Part shown: piece after piece, positions 15,957-25,074 of the stretch
Layout of the letters: the number at the start of each line of letters is the position of its first letter
How positions within the stretch are numbered: position 1 is the stretch's first letter
From: an uncultured Methanobrevibacter sp.
Lineage (GTDB): Archaea; Methanobacteriota; Methanobacteria; Methanobacteriales; Methanobacteriaceae
DNA: 50,531 bases
Direction: 5' to 3'
Assembly (NCBI RefSeq): GCF_900314615.1
Contig: NZ_OMWA01000015.1
Location: forward strand, 1 to 50,531
Translations under genes and position numbers: made by a program
The notes under the pieces: generated by a model
What the model was told of the DNA's origin: nothing
The model's input: only the letters and a program-made list of their open reading frames with translations
Database searches by the model: none

Positions 15957-18071
15957 CTCTTCAATTTCCTTTTTTAAGAATTTATAAATTGATTCTGCTC
16001 CAATCAGTTCGCCGGGATCTTTCCATTGTGAAGGATATAAAATAAACGGCTTTGACTGGTCGCCTCCAAGACCTCCATGAGATCCGATGAGCTCTTCAAA
16101 AGCACATACTTCGTTATTTTTTTCGTCATAGAAACTGTTGACTAAAATATCCGGCATGTTTTTAAAGCTGTTTTCTCTTTTAAGATGTTTTGCAGCGTTT
16201 TTTCCAAAGCCTTCAAGAGGATTCTTACCGACAATTTCATCACTTTCAAGATAATAAATTCCATTTTGCCCGATTACCATTCCTCCGTTTGTAAGTGAGT
16301 TTACAAGTACAAAACCGATTCCTGAATGCTTTACAAGGCCCGGAATTAAATCCGGAAATAGCATTACAATCTCTTCATAGGTCAGACGCTGTTTCCATTG
16401 GGTGAGATAAATCAGACCCATATTTCCGGAACCTAAAACAATAAGCTCGGAGTCTTGAGCTTTTTTACTGCTTTGCTGGCTGCTTTCATATCCTTTAATA
16501 TAATCTAGGCTGTTCGAATACTTTTCACGTAAATTGATAAATGTTTCGTTTTCAAAGATTATTGCAGGTTTTCTGTTTTGAATTTCTTCCCTTAAATTCT
16601 GCAGGGACTCATTTTCATCAAATAGGTCATAGCGGATATTTTCAACACGCTCTTTAATGTTTTGGATTTGCCTGTTTTCAGGTAAAATCGCATCTCTAAA
16701 GTGGTCAATATTGTATTCGCTTTTGTAGAATGTCAAATCATCGGGAAGCAGTCTGCGAACATAATTTTCAAGTGTTATTCCATATCTCTGTTTGAATGTG
16801 GCGCCGTTACTTTGGCCGTGGTCTGATAAAATAACCATCTCGTAGTTGCGCTCACTCATTTCAATTGCGGATTTTAATCTTTGAAACTGAAGGTCGATTT
16901 GTTTTAAAACGCCCCATACGTCATCGTCCTCAACTCCTGAGTGATGGGCCACTTCATCATATCCCATAAATGTGGCGTATGCGGTATCGATATCTCCGGT
17001 CAGTATTTCACTTGAGAGAACTTCGGTTGTGGCCTCTCTCAGCACTACATTTGCACCTGCTCTGACTGCAGCATAAACGGGAGTTCGTCTAATTCTTGGC
17101 CGGATATTTTTAAGGGTGTGTACAATCTGGGATTTGAATTCAAGTAGAATGTCCCATAAAAAGAGTACGAATATTCTCTGGAAGTTATATGAATCTAAAA
17201 ACAGTGTATGCAATGTTTTATTATATATTCTGGTAATGCTTCCCACTCTTGAAGATGTTAGAGCGGACAGTTTGCTGTCTCCGGAAAACATGTTGGCAAT
17301 ACTGATTCCATTAACAAGCAGCCCGTTCCCGTCATTTATTTTATCTTCAATTAGGCGAGCATGGCTTAACTTTCCGGAAACTATAATGTTGTTGTCATTT
17401 TCTTTTTCAACCCATCTGTAGGCAACGATATCCTTATTGGTTCCATGCAGGATTCCTGCCTGGCTTGCTCCGGTCTGTGAAGACAGGTCAGTTTCCCACT
17501 GCTTTAACGTGTGAGTTTTGCCTATCCAGCTTTCAAGTGTCGGCATAACTCCTTTTTCAACAGCTTTTTTTAAAGTATTGAAAGACAATCCGTCAATTTC
17601 AAGCATTATTACTCCTGAATATTGTTTTTTATGCTCGCTTTTTCTTTTTTTGGCATGTCTTGCAATGTAGTTTTTAATGTAGGAATCATAGTAGTTGGTA
17701 TTTGTAATGTTGGTTATGAATGTTGTAACAATCGCAATAACAATCGGAACCTGCCAGAAACCGTAAAAATCAACATGAACTCCTGGAATGAAGTATGTGG
17801 ATATGTAAAATATCACTGAATTGATAAAAAGCGATCCGATACCGAAAGTCCATATGATAAACTTCATTAAAAATCGCCTGAATATTGGCCATAGAATAGC
17901 ATTGGCAATGGTAAATGCAATCATTATCACTACTGCATTATAAAGAGGTCCTATTGTAAAGCCGGAACTGATATACTCAACAAATATTACAGAAAAAATC
18001 CCTCCGGCAAATAAAAATAATGTTGTAATGATGGTTTTAAGGGAGTAAATTAGTTTATTTTTAAAGCTCAT
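15945..18071 (-). CDS. Holin-like membrane domain fused to an alkaline-phosphatase-superfamily phosphodiesterase
   Basis: The 708-residue protein has an N-terminal module with four membrane segments (about 12-32, 43-62, 71-91, 106-122) of the 4-TMS phage-holin superfamily IV type, then a large type I phosphodiesterase/nucleotide pyrophosphatase-like domain. Metal and nucleophile positions are visible: EIDGLSF (Asp160), SSQTGASQAG (Thr200 as likely nucleophile), MGYDEVAHHSG, ILSDHGQSNG and a C-terminal GSHGGLGGDQSKPF. A coiled-coil-like insert (about 485-545) interrupts the catalytic domain. The substrate is unknown; it may be a lipid head group or polyisoprenoid phosphate at the membrane. Its ATG overlaps the upstream metallophosphoesterase stop as ATGA, so the two enzymes are coexpressed. 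Confidence 0.8.
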   Translation of the reverse strand: MSFKNKLIYSLKTIITTLFLFAGGIFSVIFVEYISSGFTIGPLYNAVVIMIAFTIANAILWPIFRRFLMKFIIWTFGIGSLFINSVIFYISTYFIPGVHVDFYGFWQVPIVIAIVTTFITNITNTNYYDSYIKNYIARHAKKRKSEHKKQYSGVIMLEIDGLSFNTLKKAVEKGVMPTLESWIGKTHTLKQWETDLSSQTGASQAGILHGTNKDIVAYRWVEKENDNNIIVSGKLSHARLIEDKINDGNGLLVNGISIANMFSGDSKLSALTSSRVGSITRIYNKTLHTLFLDSYNFQRIFVLFLWDILLEFKSQIVHTLKNIRPRIRRTPVYAAVRAGANVVLREATTEVLSSEILTGDIDTAYATFMGYDEVAHHSGVEDDDVWGVLKQIDLQFQRLKSAIEMSERNYEMVILSDHGQSNGATFKQRYGITLENYVRRLLPDDLTFYKSEYNIDHFRDAILPENRQIQNIKERVENIRYDLFDENESLQNLREEIQNRKPAIIFENETFINLREKYSNSLDYIKGYESSQQSSKKAQDSELIVLGSGNMGLIYLTQWKQRLTYEEIVMLFPDLIPGLVKHSGIGFVLVNSLTNGGMVIGQNGIYYLESDEIVGKNPLEGFGKNAAKHLKRENSFKNMPDILVNSFYDEKNNEVCAFEELIGSHGGLGGDQSKPFILYPSQWKDPGELIGAESIYKFLKKEIEELNS

Positions 18072-18937
18072 TCTATCTCAATTTTCTGCTTTTTACCAGT
18101 TTTCAAAGTAATGATTGTAACTTCAGGTTTACAGTTTATTCTAATTCTAAATGAGTTTGTTCCAAGGCCTTTGCTTGTGTATTGAATCATATCTCTGACT
18201 TTATACAGTCCGACAGGATATTTTGTAGAATTTGGTCCTCTAAATGGAGTTGTTTCAACTTTTGGGATGATGAATTGCCCTCCATGTGAATGTCCGGAGA
18301 TTTGAAGGTCAAAGAAATTTGTCTGTGAGGATTCCTTTGCAAAATCAGGTTCGTGGGCAAGCAATATGCTAGGTATGCCTTTGGGCATTTTAGCTATAAC
18401 TCTGTCTAGATTGTCAGCGCAAACTGTACAGCTGTCCACTCCGCAGATATTTAAAAATTCCCCGTCTCTTTCGAGAGTGTGAACGTCATTGCTCAAATCA
18501 ATGATATCTGACTGTTTGAATATGTCTCTGATAATGCTTGAGCCCATCCAGTGGTCATGATTTCCCAAAACACCAAATTTCCCGTCACGTGATTTCAATT
18601 TCTTGAATGAATCAGCTAAAGCCTCTTCATATCCGTCAACAACATATGAAAAATAGTCTCCGGTCAGTGTGACCAAATCATAATTCAATGTGTTTACATA
18701 ATCGATGAGATCTTCCAGATATTCAGGATTAATCCATTGGCCTAAATGGATATCAGTAAGGTTTAAAATCTTGTAATTATTAAAATTCCATCCTAAATCT
18801 GCAAGTTCTATATTTACTTCTACCAAATCAATTTTTTTCTCACTAAACTGTTTGTCCGGAAGTGAATATGTCATTGCATCCTGGATTCCCTGACGAATCT
18901 TCATGGCCTGTGGACGTTCAATTTCTTCATCTTTCAT
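18068..18937 (-). CDS. Metallophosphoesterase (calcineurin-like, YaeI type)
   Basis: The 289-residue protein carries the full dinuclear-metal set: LTDIHLG with Asp62 and His64, TGDYFS, GNHDHWMG, LLAHEPDF and SGHSHGGQF. These place it in the YaeI/UDP-2,3-diacylglucosamine-hydrolase-like branch of calcineurin phosphoesterases. No signal peptide or transmembrane helix is visible, so it is probably cytoplasmic or membrane-peripheral. It is the first gene of a two-gene operon with the holin-like phosphodiesterase, which suggests they act on successive or related phosphoester bonds, perhaps in lipid or cell-envelope turnover. It is divergent from the YchF gene. Confidence 0.85.
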   Translation of the reverse strand: MKDEEIERPQAMKIRQGIQDAMTYSLPDKQFSEKKIDLVEVNIELADLGWNFNNYKILNLTDIHLGQWINPEYLEDLIDYVNTLNYDLVTLTGDYFSYVVDGYEEALADSFKKLKSRDGKFGVLGNHDHWMGSSIIRDIFKQSDIIDLSNDVHTLERDGEFLNICGVDSCTVCADNLDRVIAKMPKGIPSILLAHEPDFAKESSQTNFFDLQISGHSHGGQFIIPKVETTPFRGPNSTKYPVGLYKVRDMIQYTSKGLGTNSFRIRINCKPEVTIITLKTGKKQKIEIE

Positions 18938-19015
18938 ATATTTAATAATTAAGTTCTGAAACTATTTATAATTTTAACAACAAACATTTAGATGTTAAAA
19001 AATTAAGTGATTATT

Positions 19016-20206
19016 ATGCTTCAAATTGCAGTTTGTGGAAAACCAAATGTCGGAAAATCATCCTTTTTCAACTCAGCTACTGCATCTGCTGTGGAAATGG
19101 CAAATTATCCATTCACAACAATTGATGCCAACAAAGCTGTTGCTCATGTTATTAAAGATTGTCCATGTAAAGAATTAGGTGTTACATGCAATCCTCACAA
19201 TTCAATCTGTATTGACGGAAAAAGACTGCTTCCAATTGAATTAATAGATGTTGCAGGTCTTGTTCCTGGAGCTCATGAAGGAAAAGGATTGGGTAATAAG
19301 TTTTTAGATGATTTAATGCAGGCTAAAGTATTCATCAATGTTATTGATGCTTCAGGTTCAACTGACCTTGAAGGAAATCCGGTTGATGCGGGAAGCCATG
19401 ATCCTCTTGACGATTTGGAATTTCTGGAAAATGAAATCGTAATGTGGATGTATGGAATTTTGTCTAAAAACTGGGTAAGACTTATAAGAAAAGTCGGAGC
19501 TGAACATTTGGATATTTCAAAAGTATTATTTGACCAGTTATCAGGTACAGGAATAGCTATTGAAGATATTATTGAGGCTAAAAGAACAATAGAACCTGAT
19601 TACAATAAATGGGAAGAAGAAGACCTTATTGAACTTACAAGAAACATCCTGCACATTGCAAAACCTATGATGATTATTGCAAACAAGGCGGATTTGCCAA
19701 CTTCAGCTGAAAATATTGAAAGGATTAAGGAAAAGTATCCTAATGTAATTCCAACTTCAGCAGAATCTGAAATAGCCCTTGTAAGAGCGGCAGAAGCAGG
19801 TCTGATTAGTTATGTTTCCGGTGAAGACCACTTTGAAATATTAAAGCCTGATGATTTAAATCCAAATCAGCTGAAAGCTCTTGAATATATTCAAACTAAT
19901 ATTCTGGACAAATATGGAAGTACTGGTGTTCAGGATGCCTTAAATTATGGTATTTTTGAATTACTGGACAATATTGTAGTATATCCTGTTCAGGATGAAA
20001 ATAAATATACTGACCAGAAAGGTAATGTTTTACCGGACGGTATTTTACTTAAAAGAGGCTCAAATCCACGTGAATTAGCTTATCAGGTTCACACAGATAT
20101 CGGAGATAACTTCATGCATGCAGTTGATGCAAGATCAAAAATGCGCATTGCAAGTGATTATGAGCTTAAAGACGGCGACATTATCAGTATTATAACAAGA
20201 GGTTAA
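19016..20206 (+). CDS. ychF: YchF/OLA1-type translation-associated GTPase
   Basis: This is a 396-residue Obg-family P-loop NTPase thought to act on ribosomes. It shows G1 GKPNVGKSSF, a threonine-containing G2 (YPFTTID), G3 DVAGLVPGAHEGKGLG, G4 NKAD, an insert with a Cys cluster (CPCKELGVTCNPH) typical of the archaeal form, and a C-terminal TGS domain (LKRGSNPRELAYQVH to the end). The ATG at 19016 is preferred over the GTG at 19007, because that GTG is part of the AAGTGAT ribosome site; starting there would add three residues. It heads a stretch of plus-strand genes and is divergent from the phosphoesterase operon. Confidence 0.9.
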   Translation: MLQIAVCGKPNVGKSSFFNSATASAVEMANYPFTTIDANKAVAHVIKDCPCKELGVTCNPHNSICIDGKRLLPIELIDVAGLVPGAHEGKGLGNKFLDDLMQAKVFINVIDASGSTDLEGNPVDAGSHDPLDDLEFLENEIVMWMYGILSKNWVRLIRKVGAEHLDISKVLFDQLSGTGIAIEDIIEAKRTIEPDYNKWEEEDLIELTRNILHIAKPMMIIANKADLPTSAENIERIKEKYPNVIPTSAESEIALVRAAEAGLISYVSGEDHFEILKPDDLNPNQLKALEYIQTNILDKYGSTGVQDALNYGIFELLDNIVVYPVQDENKYTDQKGNVLPDGILLKRGSNPRELAYQVHTDIGDNFMHAVDARSKMRIASDYELKDGDIISIITRG

Positions 20207-20236
20207 ATCCTCTCTTTTTTTATTTTTAGATTTTAC

Positions 20237-20797
20237 ATGTCAAAACTTTCTAAATCTTTAAAACCTGAAGAATTCAGGCAATATTATTTTTTAAAAGAAG
20301 AATTAAAGGATTTTTGCAGATCTGAAGGTTTGAAAGTCAGCGGCAGTAAAATCGATTTGGAAAATAGGATAATCCATTATTTAAAAACTGGTGAAGAACT
20401 GGCCGAAGATGTTCCAAAGCAATTTCCCGCCAGGCAACCATCTGAAATTTCTCTTGACTCTAAACTTGGTGAAAATTTTAAATGCAGTGAAGACAAAAGA
20501 GCGTTTTTTGAAAAAGAAATTGGAAAAGGTTTCAAATTCAAAGTAAAGTTTCAAAAATGGCTGAAATCCAATCCTGAAAAAACTTACAGGGATGCGATTG
20601 ATGCTTATTATGAGATTCAAAACTCGAAGGAAAAAACAAAGATTGATAAACAATTTCAGTATAATCAATATATAAGAGATTTCTTTGAAAATAATAAGGA
20701 CAAATCATTGGATGATGCAATAACATGCTGGAAATATAAAAAAAGTATTAAAGGCCATAACAGATACGAAGAAAGTGATTTGGAGGTATTGAAATGA
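20237..20797 (+). CDS. SAP-domain protein with DUF6434
   Basis: The 186-residue basic protein begins with a segment LKEELKDFCRSEGLKVSGSKIDLENRIIHYLKTG (about 20-52), a SAP-type nucleic-acid-binding helix-turn-helix. The rest matches the DUF6434 pattern: FKCSEDKRAFFEKEIGKGFKF, KFQKWLKSNPEKTYRDAIDAYYEI and QYNQYIRDFFENNKDKSLDDAI. It contains two related copies of a short FxxN-DKSLDDA/EKTYRDA helix unit, suggesting internal repetition. The function is unknown; SAP suggests DNA or RNA contact. Its TGA overlaps the ATG of the next gene. Confidence 0.75.
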   Translation: MSKLSKSLKPEEFRQYYFLKEELKDFCRSEGLKVSGSKIDLENRIIHYLKTGEELAEDVPKQFPARQPSEISLDSKLGENFKCSEDKRAFFEKEIGKGFKFKVKFQKWLKSNPEKTYRDAIDAYYEIQNSKEKTKIDKQFQYNQYIRDFFENNKDKSLDDAITCWKYKKSIKGHNRYEESDLEVLK

Positions 20798-21108
20798 AAA
20801 AAGTTAAAATTACAGTCATGAGAAAAGTCAGACATGATGATTTGATTGACAAATACGAAAATCCGCTGGAGCATGAATGTGACGTTGAAGAAGGGGATGT
20901 CTTCATTGCAAACGGCTGGGTGAAACCTGATAATTTCTGTGACAGTGCATGGGAAAGTCTTTCTCCTTTTGTGATGGGTTTGGCGAATGGCGCCAGCGAT
21001 TTTTATGACGGCTGGATGAAAAATAAGAAATCTGCAATGATATCCTGCAATGACGGATTCAGGCCTGTGAGTTTTCTTCTTGAAACAATGGAAGAGGATG
21101 CAGATTAG
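20794..21108 (+). CDS. TIGR04076-family small protein
   Basis: This 104-residue soluble protein fits the TIGR04076 family, small proteins of unknown function found mainly in anaerobes. The opening KKVKITVMRKVRHDDLIDKY, an ExGDVFIANGWVKPDNFCDSAW segment and the ending MISCNDGFRPVSFLLE with a conserved Cys match what I know of it. It overlaps the upstream DUF6434 gene as ATGA and is therefore translated with it. The conserved cysteines suggest metal or redox chemistry, without proof. Confidence 0.7.
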   Translation: MKKVKITVMRKVRHDDLIDKYENPLEHECDVEEGDVFIANGWVKPDNFCDSAWESLSPFVMGLANGASDFYDGWMKNKKSAMISCNDGFRPVSFLLETMEEDAD

Positions 21109-21117
21109 TTTGATATT

Positions 21118-22134
21118 ATGAATGATGTTATAGCTAAAAGTTTTGATTTTTTTAAAAAAGAGATAGTCTTTTCAGTATCCTTAGTTTTAGCTATTGTGTC
21201 ATGTTTTTTTCTAAAACCCAGTTTCGATTACTTTAACTACATCAATTGGGATACGTTAATACTTCTTTTTATAATAATGCTTATTGTTGAAGTTCTTAAA
21301 AATCTGGCTGTTTTTGAGATACTGGTTCGAAAATTACTGACAAAAATCGGAAATACCAGAAGTCTGGTGCTTTTGCTGGTTTTTACATGCTTTTTCAGTT
21401 CAATTTTTATAACCAATGATGTTTCTCTAATCATATTCGTTCCGTTTTCCATTCTTGCCTTAAGAAAAGTTGAGCGGACTGATTTGATAATACTTACTGT
21501 AGCTCTGCAGACTATTGCCGCTAATGTGGGGTGTATGGTTCTTCCAATTGGAGCGCCTCATAATATTGTAATGTATACAGTTTCAAATGTCTCATTTGAA
21601 TCATTTTTCCTACTGCTTTTACCATATATTGTAGTTTCAGTAATATTTTTAGTTGTTGTATCATTTTTCGCACCTAAAGATGAAATTGCTCTGCCTGCAG
21701 TGAGTAAAGTGGAAATTTCTTATGAAAATTTCTTTAAAAGGGTTTTTCTCGGTGTTGATTACTTTTTGCTTTTGACTTTCATAGCGCTTTTCATATTGAT
21801 TGGAAACCTTGAAAATATCTCATTTTTCACATCACTCTTTGAAAGGTATATTGCTGGCAATGAAGTCATTTGGGGTGTTATCGCTTCTCAAGTAATTTCC
21901 AATGTTCCATCTGCAATGCTTTTAAGCGGTTTCAGCACAAACTATGAAGCTATTATAATAGGAATTAATATTGGAGGTTTTGGAACTCTGATAGCTTCGA
22001 TGGCAAATCTTATTTCATATAAGATTCTCATCCGTGAATGTGATGAATTTAAAATCAGATATCTGCTGGTTTTTACAGTTTTAAATGTGGTGCTCTTGGT
22101 TATTCTGTTGGGTGTTTGGTTTTTGACAAGTTAA
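21118..22134 (+). CDS. SLC13/ArsB-type anion or carboxylate permease
   Basis: The 338-residue integral membrane protein has about ten hydrophobic segments. Two helical-hairpin signatures of the ion transporter superfamily are visible: SSIFITNDVSLIIFVPF (about residues 97-113) with GCMVLPIGAPHN after it, and SQVISNVPSAMLLSGFSTNY in the second half, followed by NIGGFGTLIASMANLIS. This two-repeat arrangement is that of SLC13, CitM and ArsB permeases, but the protein is about 80-100 residues shorter than most. The substrate cannot be read from sequence. It starts 9 bases after the TIGR04076 gene, so it may share its transcript. Confidence 0.75.
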   Translation: MNDVIAKSFDFFKKEIVFSVSLVLAIVSCFFLKPSFDYFNYINWDTLILLFIIMLIVEVLKNLAVFEILVRKLLTKIGNTRSLVLLLVFTCFFSSIFITNDVSLIIFVPFSILALRKVERTDLIILTVALQTIAANVGCMVLPIGAPHNIVMYTVSNVSFESFFLLLLPYIVVSVIFLVVVSFFAPKDEIALPAVSKVEISYENFFKRVFLGVDYFLLLTFIALFILIGNLENISFFTSLFERYIAGNEVIWGVIASQVISNVPSAMLLSGFSTNYEAIIIGINIGGFGTLIASMANLISYKILIRECDEFKIRYLLVFTVLNVVLLVILLGVWFLTS

Positions 22135-22155
22135 AAAAAGAAATAAAAAGAAAAG

Positions 22156-22389
22156 TTAATATCTTCTCATTTGTATTTTAGCCATTTGATATGCGTCATA
22201 TGCAGCAAATACAGCGAATAATACATCAATTATTCTAACAATCCAGCTCTGGAATATTACTGTTGCAAAAATGATTATAATGATAGCAATAACTAAAAAT
22301 ATTATTCCTCTTTTAAATCTGCCTGCAATAATTTGACCTAAGCCGGGAATGAAAAAAGATAATACTGCTGCAATAATTGGATTTACCAT
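22156..22389 (-). CDS. TM2-like small membrane protein
   Basis: The 77-residue protein has a short N-terminus, a helix with the FFIPGLGQIIAGRFKRGIIF motif, and two or three hydrophobic segments, ending with a basic tail (KIQMRRY). This Pro-Gly-Leu-Gly/Arg-Gly pattern is that of small TM2-type proteins, and the same motif occurs in the zinc-ribbon protein at 30185. ATG at 22389 is chosen; a TTG six codons upstream is possible. A TTTAAATAAT element lies about 25 bases upstream of the ATG, so the mRNA could be leaderless (inference). The role is unknown. Confidence 0.6.
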   Translation of the reverse strand: MVNPIIAAVLSFFIPGLGQIIAGRFKRGIIFLVIAIIIIIFATVIFQSWIVRIIDVLFAVFAAYDAYQMAKIQMRRY

Positions 22390-22473
22390 ATTACTTTTTT
22401 TATCCAATAAATTATTTAAATATTTTTTTTAAATTGGAAAATTATTTTTAATAAGACTAAGATATTTTACTTC

Positions 22474-23019
22474 ATGACTGATGTTGAGATGTATGATGAT
22501 TTTTCAGATGTAGTTTCAAGTGAAAATACGGTTTCACCGCAGTCCATTTTGGATATTTTAAAGAAATACTGCGAAACCATTTCCGTTTTTGACCTGATGG
22601 CCGTTAATGCCGAAATGATTGAAGAGTCTAAATATGTACAGGACGGATACAAAAAGAAAAGTCATGGCGTATATGCAAAATATTTTTTAGGACGCATCAA
22701 GGATGTTCACAGCGATAAAAATCATTACGATGAACCTGTTGATAAAGAAGAGTTCATTGATGCTGTAGCCACTTTAAAGTCATATCATGATGCAGAATCT
22801 CACACATCAAAAACCAAATTTCCTCTAATCTATGGAATCATTTCGCTCTACACTACTTTCATTCTTCATGAACCAATTCATCCTGTAGGAACTCCTTTTC
22901 CCGGATCATTGTATGTTGAAGAGCATGACGGAAAATTTTACTGTCCCGTTAAGGATGCCAATCTTGAATCTCCAAATGCAGTATGTAAGATGTGCATAGC
23001 CGAACAGCTGGAATTTTAG
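22474..23019 (+). CDS. UPF0305/DUF2115 family protein
   Basis: The 181-residue soluble protein ends with the characteristic FYCPVKDANLESPNAVCKMC cysteine segment, and has LHEPIHPVGTPFPGSL before it, as in the methanogen UPF0305 (DUF2115) family. Three cysteines near the C-terminus suggest a metal site. The function of the family is unknown. The short AT-rich region upstream is shared with the divergent TM2-like gene, and no strong ribosome-binding site precedes the ATG, which may again be leaderless. Confidence 0.8.
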   Translation: MTDVEMYDDFSDVVSSENTVSPQSILDILKKYCETISVFDLMAVNAEMIEESKYVQDGYKKKSHGVYAKYFLGRIKDVHSDKNHYDEPVDKEEFIDAVATLKSYHDAESHTSKTKFPLIYGIISLYTTFILHEPIHPVGTPFPGSLYVEEHDGKFYCPVKDANLESPNAVCKMCIAEQLEF

Positions 23020-23193
23020 TTTTACTTTAACGACTGATATTTTAATTTTACTGCTTATTTTCAGTTGAGGATATATATCTTAGTTTTCATTCAACTTCAT
23101 TTTAGCAAATCATTGATGTTAAAGTAAATTTCTTTTAAAATTTTTAATGAATCACCATATGAATAATAATTTAATCAATCGGTTTTCTAATTT

Positions 23194-23205
23194 TAAGCAT
23201 GCTTA
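23194..23205. promoter_or_regulatory. 12-bp palindrome upstream of the MATE pump
   Basis: TAAGCATGCTTA is a perfect 12-bp palindrome directly abutting a TATA-like TTATATTATATG, 38 bases before the start at 23244. It is a candidate repressor or activator site. The remainder of the 23020-23243 spacer shows nothing I can interpret. Confidence 0.4.
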
Positions 23206-23243
23206 TATTATATGAAAATTATAGTTATGTATGGAGATTATAG

Positions 23244-24605
23244 ATGGCTAATAAAAATGTTGAACTGATGAGAGGAGAACCTGAAATTGCTGTTCGAAAA
23301 CTGGCAATTCCTATAATGATATCAATGCTTTTAACAGCATCATACAATATTGTTGACGGTATATGGATTGCAGGTTTGGGTCAGGCGGCAATTGCAGGAA
23401 TAGGTTTTGTAACACCGATATTCATGATTTTAAATGGTTTTAGCGTAGGGCTTGGAAACGGTGCCACAAGCAGTATTAGTCGTTCCGTTGGAGCAAAAAA
23501 TCATGAAAGGGCCAGCAAGGCAGCCAGTCATTCTCTTTTAATATTTTTAATAGCATCAATTGTTTTAACTTTAAGTCTTATTATCATTCAGGAACCTTTG
23601 CTTAAGGCATACGGGGCTAGTGGCCAGTCACTGGTTGAGGGAATCAAATACGGAACTCCTCTGTTTTTAGGTTTATTTGCATTCATGTTTGCCAACGGAG
23701 GAAGCGGAATTCTGCGTGGTGAAGGTGATATGAAAAGAGCAATGTATGCAATAATTGTCTCTGTAATCCTGAATTTCATTTTGGATCCGGTTTTCATATA
23801 TGTTTTAAGTTTAGGTTCAGCAGGTGCTTCCCTTGCAACTATTGTCAGTTCTCTAGGATCAGCAATAGTCATAATGTATTGGATTTTAATTAAAAAGGAC
23901 ACTTATGTTGACGTTAATCTTAAAGGATTTAAATTTGATTCAGAAATAGCCGGTGACATTTTAAAGGTCGGAATTCCATCATCACTTGACATGTTCATGA
24001 TGTCACTTGCAATGAGTTTCTATCTGATTTTCATATCCATGGTTGGTGGTGAATATGGTATTGCGGCATTTACCTCTGGTCAGAGACTGTATCTCTTTGG
24101 TATAATGCCTCTGACAGCTATCGGTAGTGCAGTTGCAGCCGTAACCGGAAGTGCCTATGGTGCAAAAAACTGGGATTATCTTAAAAGAACACATACTTAC
24201 GGAACTAAATTTGCAACAATGATTTCAGCAGTTATACTCGCTCTTCTTGTAATATTTGCTCCCCAGTTGTCATTGATTTTTGCATATACTCCAGAAACCG
24301 CAGCACTGATTCCAGAAATAACCAGCTTCCTGAGAATTGCCTGCTTTGGTTTGCTTTTAGTTGGAATAGGAATGCCTTCAAGCTTTTTCTATCAGGGAAT
24401 TGGCCGTGGAACTACAAGTCTTTTCTGGACAATAATAAGAGAACTCATTTTCACAGTATTCTTTACCTATCTCTTTGGTATTGTCTTTAACTGGGGTTTG
24501 ACCGGAATATGGGTTGGTCTTGCTGTAGGTAGGATTATCGCATCTATCTTAAACTTTACATACGCAAGATACACAATCAACAAGCTAAAAACTGTACTGA
24601 ATTAA
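23244..24605 (+). CDS. MATE-family multidrug/cation efflux transporter
   Basis: This is a 453-residue membrane protein with twelve predicted helices in two homologous halves. The start is typical of the prokaryotic DinF/NorM-like branch: EPEIAVRKLAIPIMISMLLTASYNIVDGIWIAGLG, then FVTPIFMILNGFSVGLGNGATSSISRSVGAKN, which matches the helix 1-3 pattern. The second half begins near ILKVGIPSSLDMFMMS. It would export drugs or organic cations using Na+ or H+. The ATG has GGAG seven bases upstream. Its stop lies one base from the stop of a convergent gene. A palindromic operator candidate upstream suggests ligand-responsive control. Confidence 0.88.
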   Translation: MANKNVELMRGEPEIAVRKLAIPIMISMLLTASYNIVDGIWIAGLGQAAIAGIGFVTPIFMILNGFSVGLGNGATSSISRSVGAKNHERASKAASHSLLIFLIASIVLTLSLIIIQEPLLKAYGASGQSLVEGIKYGTPLFLGLFAFMFANGGSGILRGEGDMKRAMYAIIVSVILNFILDPVFIYVLSLGSAGASLATIVSSLGSAIVIMYWILIKKDTYVDVNLKGFKFDSEIAGDILKVGIPSSLDMFMMSLAMSFYLIFISMVGGEYGIAAFTSGQRLYLFGIMPLTAIGSAVAAVTGSAYGAKNWDYLKRTHTYGTKFATMISAVILALLVIFAPQLSLIFAYTPETAALIPEITSFLRIACFGLLLVGIGMPSSFFYQGIGRGTTSLFWTIIRELIFTVFFTYLFGIVFNWGLTGIWVGLAVGRIIASILNFTYARYTINKLKTVLN

Positions 24606-24606
24606 G

Positions 24607-25005
24607 TTATTTGTCAAGCAGATCAGCAACTTTGTTTGCAATAAATACGCAGCAGTCGACACATGGGGATTTATCTTTTCCTTTGTCACTTATTTTGTCG
24701 CATCTGACAGTTCCGTATTCTTCTTTAAATGCGTTGAATATCTCTTTCACATTTGCTTTTATTTCAGACGGGTCGTCGTTTATCAAACCGTTTGCTATAA
24801 GTGCTCCTGTTACGGCACCGCAGGTTCCTTCATCGAATGTTCCGCCCATTCCGCCTGCAAATCCGCATCCTAATTTTACCATTTCGGCCTGACTTATTGG
24901 ATATTCTGCAGTTTCACAAAGTCCCATTAATGTTGATTCAGAACAGCTTTTGAATGTTCTGTATTCTCTGATTTTTTCCTCTAAAATTTGTTTGTCAAGT
25001 TTCAT
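24607..25005 (-). CDS. C_GCAxxG_C_C family redox protein
   Basis: The 132-residue protein shows the cysteine pattern that names this family: a first Cys at SCSEST, then GLCE, LGCGFAGGMGGTFDEGTCGAVTGALI, and near the end RCDKI and SPCVDCC. These cysteines are thought to bind metal or take part in redox reactions, but no reaction is established. I chose the ATG at 25003-25005, because GGAG lies eight bases upstream; a TTG two codons earlier would sit too close to it. It is divergent from cfbD. Confidence 0.85.
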   Translation of the reverse strand: MKLDKQILEEKIREYRTFKSCSESTLMGLCETAEYPISQAEMVKLGCGFAGGMGGTFDEGTCGAVTGALIANGLINDDPSEIKANVKEIFNAFKEEYGTVRCDKISDKGKDKSPCVDCCVFIANKVADLLDK

Positions 25006-25074
25006 ACACAAATCTCCTTAAATAATTATATAAATTAATAATTTAAAATATTTATTTATTAAAAAAATTGTGAG

